DNA of 64,000 bases from Anaerolineales bacterium (GTDB lineage Bacteria; Chloroflexota; Anaerolineae; 4572-78; J111), in contig JABTUW010000006.1 of assembly GCA_015075185.1 (NCBI GenBank), positions 372,001 through 436,000 of the forward strand, read 5' to 3'. Shown here in pieces: positions 42,857 through 50,972 of the stretch. The translations under genes and the position numbers were made by a program. Each line of letters starts with the position of its first letter. The first letter of the stretch is position 1. The notes beneath the pieces are model-generated. The model saw only the letters and a program-made list of their open reading frames with translations. It ran no database searches and was not told where the DNA came from.

Positions 42857-43588
42857 TCAGCGCACCAGGGTCGTCTTCACCGAGTATCTATCGCCACGGT
42901 TGTAACACAGGATAAATTCAACCGGTGTGCCGTCCTCTGCCAGAACGATGCGCTGCTTGTACAGGATGGGGGTGCCTTCTTCCATCTCCAGCAAACCGGC
43001 CATTTCTGCATCGGCCAGTCGAGCTTCGATTTTTTGAACGGCACGTTTAACTTTGTAACCATAGCTTTCAAGGAATAACCAGGCGGGTTGGGAGCTTAAA
43101 TCTTTCTGGAGCAGTTCATGGCAGAGCTTATAGGGAACGTATTCATCATAAATTGTCAGGGGGATGCCGTTTGCCAGGCGCAGCGATTGGATACGAATTA
43201 CAGGTTCGGTTTCGTACAGCCCCAGCGCCTTGGCTACCATCAACTTGGCGGGGACAACCTCCCGGACCAAGACCTGAATTTCGGCTTCAAATCCTTCGGC
43301 TTGGGCTGTTTCGAAAAAGTTAGAGAGCCGATTGTGATCGCGCTCAATGTGAAACTGGGCGACAAATGTACCCACGCCACGACGCCGGTACAGGACCCCC
43401 TCGTCAATCAAATCAGTGATGCCCTGCCGAACGGTCATCCGGCTCACGCCAAATTGCGTTGCTAACTCATCTTCCGAGGGGAGTTTCTGACCAGGTTCCA
43501 ATAGCCTTTTCTCAATCTGCTTACGTAAGGACTCTCTCACCTGAATGTAGAGAGCCACGCCTTCGGTTTTGGTCAATACAGCTACCAT
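42857..43588 (-). CDS. GntR-family transcriptional regulator, HutC/UTRA type
   Basis: 243 residues. The N-terminal winged helix (about 8-78) has LRKQIEKRLLEPGQKLPSED, TQFGVSRMTVRQGITDLIDE and YRRRGVGTFVA. The UTRA effector domain (about 100-238) has EPVIRIQSLRLANGIPLTIY and PILYKQRIVLAEDGTPVEFI. HutC-type GntR proteins are repressors lifted by sugar phosphates or amino-acid derivatives. Two copies of the HutC-class consensus GTMTAKAC lie 77-130 bp upstream of the start (see operator), implying self-regulation and control of the downstream aldolase genes. Confidence 0.93.
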   Translation of the reverse strand: MVAVLTKTEGVALYIQVRESLRKQIEKRLLEPGQKLPSEDELATQFGVSRMTVRQGITDLIDEGVLYRRRGVGTFVAQFHIERDHNRLSNFFETAQAEGFEAEIQVLVREVVPAKLMVAKALGLYETEPVIRIQSLRLANGIPLTIYDEYVPYKLCHELLQKDLSSQPAWLFLESYGYKVKRAVQKIEARLADAEMAGLLEMEEGTPILYKQRIVLAEDGTPVEFILCYNRGDRYSVKTTLVR

Positions 43589-43654
43589 GTAATATGCCTC
43601 ATTTTACCTTATCATCACATGGCCAGAAAATGATTATTCCCACGAGATGTTGAA

Positions 43655-43725
43655 TTACATAAATGTATAGACTTCAAAATGAATGTTGTAAAGATATATA
43701 TACATTTATGTAATGTTGTATAGAC
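43655..43725 (-). promoter_or_regulatory. Probable GntR (HutC-type) operator with two GTATAGAC sites
   Basis: GTATAGAC occurs at 43665-43672 and 43718-43725 and matches the known HutC-subfamily operator core GTMTAKAC. Around them is a 15-bp perfect inverted repeat (TTACATAAATGTATA 43655-43669, TATACATTTATGTAA 43699-43713), in an AT-rich 200-bp region between the acyl-CoA dehydrogenase gene and the regulator gene. The pair are 53 bp apart, close to five helical turns, which would suit binding on one face or looping. Confidence 0.75.
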
Positions 43726-43794
43726 AACTATACTTTAACACATTAATCCCTTTTTGTCAAGGATATTTTTGGTAGCTTTTGGGGGCCGGTTATT

Positions 43795-44967
43795 CTAAAA
43801 AATTGCATTCAGGCCGGTAATTTCCCGGCCGACAATCAGGAGGTTAATGTCATTCGTCCCCTCGTAGGTGTAAACTGCTTCGGCGTCGGTAAAGAGGCGG
43901 GCGATGTGGTTGTCAATCAGGATTCCGTTGCCGCCGAGGGTTTCGCGGGCAAGCTGGGCAATATAGCGGGCTTTGCGGGCGTTGTTGTACTTGGCCATGG
44001 CGACCATGCTCTCATTCAATTGCTGTACGGCCATCAGTTCGGCCAGGCGGAAACAGACGAGCTGCATCTGGGTCAGCTCGGCGGCCATCTCGACCAGCTT
44101 TTGCTGGATGAGTTGAAAACCGGCAATCGGCCGCCCGAACTGCTCCCGCTCCTGGGTATATTTAAGGGCAATTTCAAAACATCCTGCGGCCAGCCCGGCG
44201 GCTTCCCAGGCCACCCCGTAGCGGGTCAGGGTCAGCACTTTGGCGGTGTCGCGAAAAGAATGGCTCTGAGCCAGGCGGTTTTCAAGTGGGATACGGACGT
44301 TCTCCAGGGTAATGTTGGCGTTGGGAATGGCCCGTTTGCTAATTTTGCCGCTTATGTCTTCAATCCGCACACCCGGCATATCCTGGGGCTGCTCCAAAAC
44401 AAAGCCGCCCAGACCACCTGCCTCATCTTTGGCCCAAATCACCAGCAGATCGGCGATAGAGGCATTGCCAATCCAGCGTTTGGCTCCATTCAAGACATAG
44501 AAATCACCCTCACGGCGAGCGGTCGTCAAAAGGTGGGAGGCATCGGAGCCGCGCAGGGGTTCGGTCAGGCCAAACGCGCCGATTTTCTCCATCTTTGCCA
44601 TGGCCGGCAGCCAGCGCTCGCACTGCTCGACGGAACCCAACAGGCCGATGGACCCCATGGCCAGGCTGGAGTGAACTCCAAAAAAGGTGCCAATCGAGCC
44701 ATCCCCCCGCGAGAGTTCATAGTTGACCAGGCCGAGGCTCAGCGGGTCCAAGGCGGCGCAGCCATAGCCGTGCACCATCCCGCCGACAATCGGCAGCGCT
44801 TTCAGCCCCAGCGCCAGCTCGCGGGGAAATTCGGCCCGCTCCCAGTAGGGGTTGATGGCCGGCCAGACGATCTGCTCCATGTAACTGCGCACTTGGCCGC
44901 GCAGCTCGCGCTGTGCATCGCTTAACCGTGTGTTGAGTTGATAGAAATCAAAGCCTGGGTAGGTCAT
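43795..44967 (-). CDS. Acyl-CoA dehydrogenase, glutaryl-CoA dehydrogenase-like
   Basis: 390 residues. FAD-enzyme motifs of the acyl-CoA dehydrogenase family: GAFGLTEPLRGSDASHL (substrate/flavin loop), LNGAKRWIGNASIADLLV, RYGVAWEAAGLAAGCFEIAL, YTQEREQFGRPIAGFQLIQQKL and the C-terminal catalytic Glu region YTYEGTNDINLLIVGREITG. The EGTxDIN...GREITG ending and the overall spacing resemble glutaryl-CoA dehydrogenase, so a lysine/tryptophan-type or related dicarboxylic acyl-CoA substrate is possible. The next gene upstream (28 bp) is a hydroxyacyl-CoA dehydrogenase, fitting a beta-oxidation-like step pair. Confidence 0.92.
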   Translation of the reverse strand: MTYPGFDFYQLNTRLSDAQRELRGQVRSYMEQIVWPAINPYWERAEFPRELALGLKALPIVGGMVHGYGCAALDPLSLGLVNYELSRGDGSIGTFFGVHSSLAMGSIGLLGSVEQCERWLPAMAKMEKIGAFGLTEPLRGSDASHLLTTARREGDFYVLNGAKRWIGNASIADLLVIWAKDEAGGLGGFVLEQPQDMPGVRIEDISGKISKRAIPNANITLENVRIPLENRLAQSHSFRDTAKVLTLTRYGVAWEAAGLAAGCFEIALKYTQEREQFGRPIAGFQLIQQKLVEMAAELTQMQLVCFRLAELMAVQQLNESMVAMAKYNNARKARYIAQLARETLGGNGILIDNHIARLFTDAEAVYTYEGTNDINLLIVGREITGLNAIF

Positions 44968-44995
44968 GGTTATTCCTTTGCTGAGACTGGAAAGG

Positions 44996-46408
44996 TCACT
45001 CTCTATAGCCTCGCTTGTTCCAATCGTAAAAACCAGTTATCTGGCCATCTTCCAGGCGATAAAAGGTGGGACAACCGGCGGCTAGCATCTCCTTAATCCA
45101 GGGAGCGACGGCCAGGCCGGAGGCTTCCATTTTGCTTGCAGTTTGAGCTACCCCCAGCTTGTCCCACAGTTCAAAAGGCCCGGCCTCGTACCCAAACCCC
45201 CAGCGCATGGCCGCGTCAATACTTTTGAAGTCGTGGGCGATTTCCTTGGCGCAGGTGGCAGCGTAAGCCAGATCAAAACCGACCACCGCCCAGGCCAGTT
45301 GCGCGGCCCGGTCGGCCTGCCAGCGCTCATCGAAGAGAGCCGTCAAGCGCTGGCCCAAATTGGCAATCTGGCTCACGGCGTTTACCGCTTCAAAGGAGGG
45401 GTTCTGCTGCCCTTCGTACTCAAACGTAGCCGGGTTCAGGGTCAAAAAGAGGCGCTGGCCCTGGGCGTCCTGGCTCTGTTTGTAGAAGCCCTGCTTGCTC
45501 TTGTTACCCAGCCAGCCCCGCTTCAGCAGTTCATCCACCACTTTTTCCATCTGCGGCGAGCGCAGCACTTCGCGGTAAGGATCATGCGGGATCAGTTCGT
45601 ACAGGTTGCGGGCTACGTGGGCGGCAATATCAATGCCGACCAGGTCTTGCAGGCGAAAAGTGGCCGTTTTGGGCCGGCCTAGCAGTGGACCGGTCAAAGC
45701 ATCCACTTCCTCGATGGTATAGCCGTGCTCAAGGGCGTAATGGATGGCAAAGCTGTTGCCCGGCGAAAAGAGGCGGTTGCCGATAAAGTTGGGCGTGTCT
45801 TTGCACAGGACAATGCCCTTACCTAACGCCTTTTCGCCGAACTCTGAAATCATCTGCACCATGGCCGGGTCGGTGGCAGCGGTTGGGATGATTTCCAGAA
45901 GTTTCATGTAGCGCGGCGGGTTGAAGAAGTGGGTACCCAGGAAATGGCGCTTGAACTCGTCGCTGCGCCCCTCGGCGAGCGAGGCGATGGGCAGGCCGGA
46001 GGTGTTGGTGGTCACCAGAGTACCGGGCTGGCGCGCTGCCTCGATCCGGGCCAGCAGCGCTCGCTTCGGCTCCGGCTTTTCAATAATAGCCTCCACAATC
46101 CAGTCGGCCCCGGCAACTTGATCAAAGTTGTCCTCGGTGTTGCCGAGGGTGATGAGCTGCTCGACCTCCTGGCTCGCCAAAGCGGGGGGCCGGGCCTGGC
46201 GCATCCGTTCAAAACCGGCGCGGACAATCCGGTTGTGGACCTGCGGACTGGTCAGGGTCAGCCCCTGTTGTTCTTCCTCCGGGGTGAGCGTTCTGGGAGC
46301 AATATCCAGCAGGGTCACCGGCAGCCCGGCGTTGGCAACCAGGGCGGCAATCCCTGCACCCATTGTCCCCGCTCCAATGATGGCGATACGCTGAATAGGG
46401 TGAGACAT
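44996..46408 (-). CDS. 3-hydroxyacyl-CoA dehydrogenase (FadN-type N-terminal half only)
   Basis: 470 residues. Rossmann NAD site at the start (RIAIIGAGTMGAGIAALVAN) and the dehydrogenase core: TNTSGLPIASLAEG, LGTHFFNPPRYMKLLEIIP (catalytic His in HFFNPP), KDTPNFIGNRLF, and a C-terminal helical part. Residues of about 380-470 (GFGYEAGPFELWDKLGV, YDWNKRGY) match the linker of FadN-like proteins, which normally continue into an enoyl-CoA hydratase domain of some 300 residues. Here the protein ends before that domain. It oxidises 3-hydroxyacyl-CoA to 3-ketoacyl-CoA with NAD+. Confidence 0.92.
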   Translation of the reverse strand: MSHPIQRIAIIGAGTMGAGIAALVANAGLPVTLLDIAPRTLTPEEEQQGLTLTSPQVHNRIVRAGFERMRQARPPALASQEVEQLITLGNTEDNFDQVAGADWIVEAIIEKPEPKRALLARIEAARQPGTLVTTNTSGLPIASLAEGRSDEFKRHFLGTHFFNPPRYMKLLEIIPTAATDPAMVQMISEFGEKALGKGIVLCKDTPNFIGNRLFSPGNSFAIHYALEHGYTIEEVDALTGPLLGRPKTATFRLQDLVGIDIAAHVARNLYELIPHDPYREVLRSPQMEKVVDELLKRGWLGNKSKQGFYKQSQDAQGQRLFLTLNPATFEYEGQQNPSFEAVNAVSQIANLGQRLTALFDERWQADRAAQLAWAVVGFDLAYAATCAKEIAHDFKSIDAAMRWGFGYEAGPFELWDKLGVAQTASKMEASGLAVAPWIKEMLAAGCPTFYRLEDGQITGFYDWNKRGYRE

Positions 46409-46449
46409 AGCGGGTTCCTCCTGAAAATAGGGTTAATGAGATTAAGAGT

Positions 46450-46530
46450 CTATCCGAAAATCCCAGCAGCGGCGGCTCCCACGCTGCCGTTAGTCGGGCG
46501 TGGGAGCCCGGCTAGGTAGTTTTCAGATAG
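46450..46530. repeat. Nested inverted repeat (MITE-like hairpin)
   Basis: Outer arms CTATCCGAAAA (46450-46460) and TTTTCAGATAG (46520-46530), one mismatch; inner arms GGCTCCCACGC (46474-46484) and GCGTGGGAGCC (46498-46508), perfect. A single 81-bp folded element between two (-) genes. Confidence 0.8.
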
Positions 46531-46566
46531 GTTTTAAGCCGAATTTGAACACGGGTGGGGAGCGCC

Positions 46567-47439
46567 TCACTTGGCCGTCTGCTGGTTTAGAAAACGGTAG
46601 ATAGCCGAAAAATCGGCCTGGCCCAGGCCCTGGCGGGTGGCTAAGGCATAAAGCTCCTTGGCGGCGTTGCCCTGTGGCAAAGCGACACCCTGCTCGTAAG
46701 CCGTCGTGGCGGCCATCTGTAAATCTTTGTACATCCACTGCAAAGGAAAATCCGCCTCATAGGTGTCCTGCTCAATTTTGGACCTCTTCCCGGCCAGAAA
46801 TGGCGCCGCCACTGCGCTGCCCAGCAGCGTCTCCAACAACATCGGCTGTGACAGGCCTAGAGATTGGCCCAGGGTTATCGCCTCAGAAAAGGTGATCATC
46901 GCCTGAGCCAGCATGAGGTTGAGCACAATTTTGAGGGAAATGCCCATACCCTGCTCGCCCACATGGGTCACACCCCGGCCCATCACCTCGAACAGCGGCC
47001 GGCCAGCTTCTACATCAGCCTTATCTCCGCCGACTAAAAACAGCAGTTGCCCTTTTTCTGCCGGTTCCTTGCTGCCGGCCACCGGCGCATCCAGAAAGCG
47101 GATACCTTTTTCCCGGGCTTTGGCGGCCATGTCTCTGGAAAAAGAAGGGGTAACGGTACTGCAATCTATCCAGAGCGAACCGGGTTTGAGGTGAGCCAAA
47201 AAGCCAGCCTGACCTAACGCAGCTTCAGCGACAGCGTCCGGAGCCGAAAGCATGGTCAGCAGGGTCTCTACCTGCTGGGCGACTGCCGCCGCCGAATCGG
47301 CCCAGACGGCCCCCTTGGCTACCAGTTCGTCTGCCTTCGCCCTAGTCCGATTGTGGACGACCAACTCGTGCCCATTTTTCTGTAAATTGGCGGCCATCCG
47401 GCTGCCCATAATGCCCAGACCAATAAAGCCTATTTTCAT
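46567..47439 (-). CDS. NAD(P)-dependent beta-hydroxyacid dehydrogenase (3-hydroxyisobutyrate dehydrogenase family)
   Basis: 290 residues from ATG 47439, with AGGGGAG upstream (a TTG one codon earlier is also in frame). N-terminal Rossmann site MKIGFIGLGIMGSRMAANL, substrate loop FLDAPVAGSKEPAEKGQLL (matching the family signature DAPVSG), the catalytic-lysine helix GMGISLKIVLNLMLAQAMI, and GLSQPMLLETL. This family reduces or oxidises tartronate semialdehyde, 3-hydroxyisobutyrate, succinic semialdehyde or glyoxylate. The Ser-Gly of the loop is AGS here, and the presence of acyl-CoA enzymes alongside favours a valine-type or related short-chain acid (inference). Confidence 0.9.
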   Translation of the reverse strand: MKIGFIGLGIMGSRMAANLQKNGHELVVHNRTRAKADELVAKGAVWADSAAAVAQQVETLLTMLSAPDAVAEAALGQAGFLAHLKPGSLWIDCSTVTPSFSRDMAAKAREKGIRFLDAPVAGSKEPAEKGQLLFLVGGDKADVEAGRPLFEVMGRGVTHVGEQGMGISLKIVLNLMLAQAMITFSEAITLGQSLGLSQPMLLETLLGSAVAAPFLAGKRSKIEQDTYEADFPLQWMYKDLQMAATTAYEQGVALPQGNAAKELYALATRQGLGQADFSAIYRFLNQQTAK

Positions 47440-47530
47440 CAAATGCTCCCCTGGCTTGTAAAAAGGATTTCCTGGTAGCTATCTTACAACTATTAACCCC
47501 CGGCGTCAATCGCCTTAAGGCTCGGCCTGT

Positions 47531-47593
47531 CCCAAATTTTAGGTATGTTCCGGTAGGAGCGTAAGGCCTTGCGCCCCTACGTTAAAAATTGGG
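47531..47593. repeat. Palindromic GTAGGGGCGCAAGGCC-type repeat
   Basis: GTAGGAGCGTAAGG (47553-47566) abuts its inverted copy CCTTGCGCCCCTAC (47567-47580), two mismatches, within outer CCCAAATTTTA/TAAAAATTGGG arms. Lies between two genes pointing apart; no promoter function evident. Confidence 0.7.
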
Positions 47594-47685
47594 CCGCACC
47601 CCAGGCGGATAAGTTAAGGCCGGATTGTACCGTCAGCCCCCAGGTGAGTATAATAGCCTCCATCTTTTTTAGCCGAGGCAGTTTC

Positions 47686-48882
47686 ATGACCCTTCTGCGC
47701 AACAAACTCTTTCTGGCCGTTACGGTGGGCCACCTGGTGATTGATATTTTCAACAGCATGGGTTCGGTGCTGGTAACGTTTTTGAGTATTCCGATGGCCC
47801 TTAGCGCGGCCCAGATCGGGCTGGCGTTAAGCGCCTACTCTCTGCTGGCGGCTGTCACCCAACCTCTGTTTGGCTGGCTGGCCGATAAAGTGGGCAGCCG
47901 CTGGCTGGGGCCGGGGAGTGTTGCCTGGACGATTGGGTTTATGGCCCTGGCCGTTTTTGTGGCCCAAACGACCAATAATTTTGTCCTGTTTATGTTTCCC
48001 TTCACTCTGGCCGCGCTCGGCTCCGGCGCATTTCATCCCCTGGCTACCATGCACTCAACGACGGCAGTGCTTGGCCAGGCGGCAACGGCAACCGGTATGT
48101 TCTTTTTGTTCGGACAGGGCGGGCTGGCCGGAGGGCCGTTTCTGGGCGGCCTCATTCTTGATCACGTCGGGAGTACAGGTATTTATGGGCTGGCTTTGTT
48201 GACCGTCCCCTTTCTCTTGTTTATGGCTTATGCTATGCGCCATACCTCGCTCCGGCACCCGCATGCTGCCGGGTACGAACAAACCGGAGTTAGCCAGGCC
48301 AATATGCGCTGGGACGCAATCGGGCTGCTGGCGCTGATTACGGGGCTGCGTTCATGGGTGTTTTTGGGTACGGTTAACTTTATGCCTAAGATGTTTCTGG
48401 ATATGGGCTGGAGCGCCACCGAGCAAGGCGCGCTTGTCGCCGTTTACTGGCTGGCTTCGGGGATAACCGGGGTGATCGGCGGCAACCTGGCCGATCGTTG
48501 GGGGCGGCGGCAGGTGGTTTTTGTGACCTTACTGCTTGGCTCGCTGCCCGTTTACTTCTTGCCGCTCCACGATAACTGGCTGGCCTTTGCCTTGGCCGTG
48601 ATGAGCGGGGGACTGCTGGGAGCGTCGCACAGTATTTTGATCGTCATTGCCCAGGCGCTGGTGCCGGGCCGGGCGGCCTTTGCGTCCGGCGTGTCGTTGG
48701 GCTACTTGTTTGCCGCCGGGGCCGTGGCGGCCTGGATTATTGGCTCGCTGGCTGATATTTGGGGGCTTAATCTGGTCATTCAAGCCGGAGTCGTGGTAGG
48801 TCTCGCCGCCGCCCTGCTGTCGCTGTTTCTGCCGTCCACCCGCGAGACCCATCACCCGCAGCCAGAGGGAGTGCCCGCGTAG
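47686..48882 (+). CDS. MFS transporter (FSR-like)
   Basis: 398 residues from ATG 47686; the frame extends upstream through the repeat to 47569, which is not credible as coding. Twelve probable membrane helices. The loop 2-3 motif is GWLADKVGSRWLGPG and the equivalent in the second half GNLADRWGRRQVVF, with two helix-rich halves. The start (RNKLFLAVTVGHLVIDIFNSMGSVL) and FHPLATMHST in helix 4-5 are characteristic of the fosmidomycin-resistance (FSR) branch of MFS proteins. Substrate unknown. Confidence 0.9.
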   Translation: MTLLRNKLFLAVTVGHLVIDIFNSMGSVLVTFLSIPMALSAAQIGLALSAYSLLAAVTQPLFGWLADKVGSRWLGPGSVAWTIGFMALAVFVAQTTNNFVLFMFPFTLAALGSGAFHPLATMHSTTAVLGQAATATGMFFLFGQGGLAGGPFLGGLILDHVGSTGIYGLALLTVPFLLFMAYAMRHTSLRHPHAAGYEQTGVSQANMRWDAIGLLALITGLRSWVFLGTVNFMPKMFLDMGWSATEQGALVAVYWLASGITGVIGGNLADRWGRRQVVFVTLLLGSLPVYFLPLHDNWLAFALAVMSGGLLGASHSILIVIAQALVPGRAAFASGVSLGYLFAAGAVAAWIIGSLADIWGLNLVIQAGVVVGLAAALLSLFLPSTRETHHPQPEGVPA

Positions 48883-49089
48883 CGAGACCGCCGATCGCGG
48901 ACCGATGACTGCCGCGGTTTAAAGTCTGATCCATTCTTACTGCGGTCAGTCGTCGCTGGTCCCCGGTCGTTAACCTATCCCCCAAAAATACCACTGTTTC
49001 CCTGACTGTTTTTGTGTTAAAATCGGAAACAGATAACAATTAACCACAAATACCTAACCTTCCACTTCACGGTAAAAGTTTAATAACGT

Positions 49090-49125
49090 AAAATGTGAAA
49101 CAGGAAGTCTTTATGTTTCACGTTT
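49090..49125 (+). other. Hairpin in the leader of the cyclase-ATPase gene
   Basis: AAAATGTGAAAC (49090-49101) pairs with GTTTCACGTTTT (49114-49125) with one wobble. It is 35 bases before the ATG of the cyclase gene. The rest of the 277-bp gap 48883-49159 has no recognised gene or repeat. Confidence 0.4.
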
Positions 49126-49159
49126 TAGATTTCATGGAACAGACAGAAGGCGGTAACTT

Positions 49160-50944
49160 ATGACCGAACGCCAGGAAATTGAGCAGGCTATCATCGGTTT
49201 GGAAGCCCAGCGAGCCTTGTTGGACAGCACCGTCGTCGAAGCCAGCGTGGCGGCGCTGCGGAAACAATTGGCCGAATTAGACCGCGCCGAAACCTTGCCG
49301 CTGGCCCTCAAAGGTGAACGCAAGCAGGTGACGGTGATGTTTGCTGACATCTCCGGTTTCACCGCCATGAGCGAAAAGCTCGACCCGGAAGAAGTGCGGA
49401 GCATGATCAACGCCTGTTTTGAAGGGTTGGGGGCAGTGATTGACCAATACGGCGGCCATATTGATAAATTCATCGGCGACGAAATCATGGCCCTATTTGG
49501 CGCGCCTGTCGCCCACGAGAACGACCCCGAACGGGCGCTGCGGGCCGCTCTGGATATGATGACGGCCCTGGCCGCCTTTAACGCCGAGCATGCCGCCCGC
49601 ATTCCTAAGCCGCTGGCCCTGCATTTTGGCATCAATAGCGGCCTGGCGATTGCCGGGGGCATCGGTACGCGCCAACGGCAGGATTACAGCGTGATGGGCG
49701 ACACGGTTAACCTGGCCGCCCGGCTGGAGGATTTGAGCGAAGCGGGGGAGATTCTGGTGGGCGAAGATACCTACCGCCTGACCGCGCCGCTGTTTGAATT
49801 CGAAGCGATCAAGCCGGTTATGCTCAAAGGCAAAGAAAAACCGGTGAAAGTTTATCGCCTGCTCAAGGCCAAAGCGGCGCCGGGCCGGCTGCGCGGTATT
49901 GAAGGGCTGTCTTCGCCGATGGTTGGGCGGGAGCGAGAGCTGGCCCTGGCTATGGAGACTCTGGGCAATTTTAAAAAGGGCCAGGGCGGCGTCATTACGG
50001 TGATCGGCGATGCCGGCTTGGGCAAGTCGCGCTTGATTAGCGAACTTTCCGCCCGCTGCTGTCAAGATGGACAGGCCGATTGGGCCCAGGGGCGGGCACT
50101 GTCTTACGGCGAAAACGCCCGTTATTTGATTGTCCGCGACCTGTTTCGCAACTTGTTGGGGGTCGCGTCGGAGGCTATGCCGGGGGAGGTAGGACAGGCC
50201 CTCCGGGCCGAGCTCGAACAGCTTTTTGCCGCTCAAGCGGCCGACATTTACCCTTATCTGGCCCATTTGCTGGACGTGCCGCTGGATGAGGAGTCAGCCC
50301 AGCGCCTCAAATATGTAGAAGGGGAGATGCTGCACCAGCGTATTTTGCAGTCTGTCCGGCAGTATCTTTCGACTCGGGCGGGGCGCAAGCCAGTTGTACT
50401 GGTCTGGGAAGATTTGCACTGGGGCGATCCGTCGAGCCTGGCTCTGCTCGAAGCCCTTTTACCGCTCACCCAAGCTCACCCCCTACTGCTGATCATGATT
50501 TATCGCCCGGTGCGCGAGGGACACGCCTGGGCCTTTCACCAACGCTGCCGCGAGTGGCTGGGAGATGCCCAGCGAGTCATTGAGTTGTCACCCTTGACCT
50601 CCGAAGAAAGCGGCCGGTTGCTCGACAACCTGTTGGAGTCGAACGATTTGCCGGCCAAGATGCGCCAGCTTATCCTTAACAAAGCCGAGGGCAACCCCTT
50701 TTACGTGGAGGAGGTCATCCGCTCGCTGATTGACAGCGGGGCCGTGACCCGTGCCGAAAGTGGCCGGGGCTGGGTGACGACCGCCCGTATTGACGACATC
50801 ACCATCCCCGACACCCTGCAAGGCGTCATTATGGCCCGCATTGACCGGCTGAACGCCGAAACCAAGCGCACCTTGCAGGTCGCCGCGGTCATTGGCCGTA
50901 CCTTCCCTTATCGGGTGTTGGCGCGAGTGATGAGAGTAGAGTAG
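49160..50944 (+). CDS. Class III nucleotide cyclase domain fused to AAA/NACHT-like ATPase
   Basis: 594 residues. After an N-terminal coiled coil comes a class III adenylate/guanylate cyclase catalytic domain (about 55-225): the metal Asp in VMFADISGFTAMSEKLD, the second in DKFIGDEIMALFGAPVAHE, and the transition-state Arg/Asn stretch DYSVMGDTVNLAARLED. An ATPase of the AAA_16 type follows, with Walker A GDAGLGKSRLISEL and Walker B VVLVWEDLHWGDPSSL. It stops at TAG 50942, right after VAAVIGRTFPYRVLARVM, where relatives in other bacteria continue into a TPR region. The TPR half is encoded by the next gene. The split would need both chains for a full-length sensor. Signal and regulation unknown. 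Confidence 0.9.
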   Translation: MTERQEIEQAIIGLEAQRALLDSTVVEASVAALRKQLAELDRAETLPLALKGERKQVTVMFADISGFTAMSEKLDPEEVRSMINACFEGLGAVIDQYGGHIDKFIGDEIMALFGAPVAHENDPERALRAALDMMTALAAFNAEHAARIPKPLALHFGINSGLAIAGGIGTRQRQDYSVMGDTVNLAARLEDLSEAGEILVGEDTYRLTAPLFEFEAIKPVMLKGKEKPVKVYRLLKAKAAPGRLRGIEGLSSPMVGRERELALAMETLGNFKKGQGGVITVIGDAGLGKSRLISELSARCCQDGQADWAQGRALSYGENARYLIVRDLFRNLLGVASEAMPGEVGQALRAELEQLFAAQAADIYPYLAHLLDVPLDEESAQRLKYVEGEMLHQRILQSVRQYLSTRAGRKPVVLVWEDLHWGDPSSLALLEALLPLTQAHPLLLIMIYRPVREGHAWAFHQRCREWLGDAQRVIELSPLTSEESGRLLDNLLESNDLPAKMRQLILNKAEGNPFYVEEVIRSLIDSGAVTRAESGRGWVTTARIDDITIPDTLQGVIMARIDRLNAETKRTLQVAAVIGRTFPYRVLARVMRVE

Positions 50945-50972
50945 CTAAATTTGGGCGTGAGGAAAGTAAGCT

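Noticed and set aside
43906..44925. 339-codon open frame on the (+) strand opposite the acyl-CoA dehydrogenase gene
   Set aside because: A long shadow of a GC-rich gene; the opposite strand carries all the acyl-CoA dehydrogenase motifs.
47569..47685. Longer N-terminus for the MFS transporter
   Set aside because: The extension is read from a palindromic repeat and has no membrane or signal character; ATG 47686 fits the family's start.
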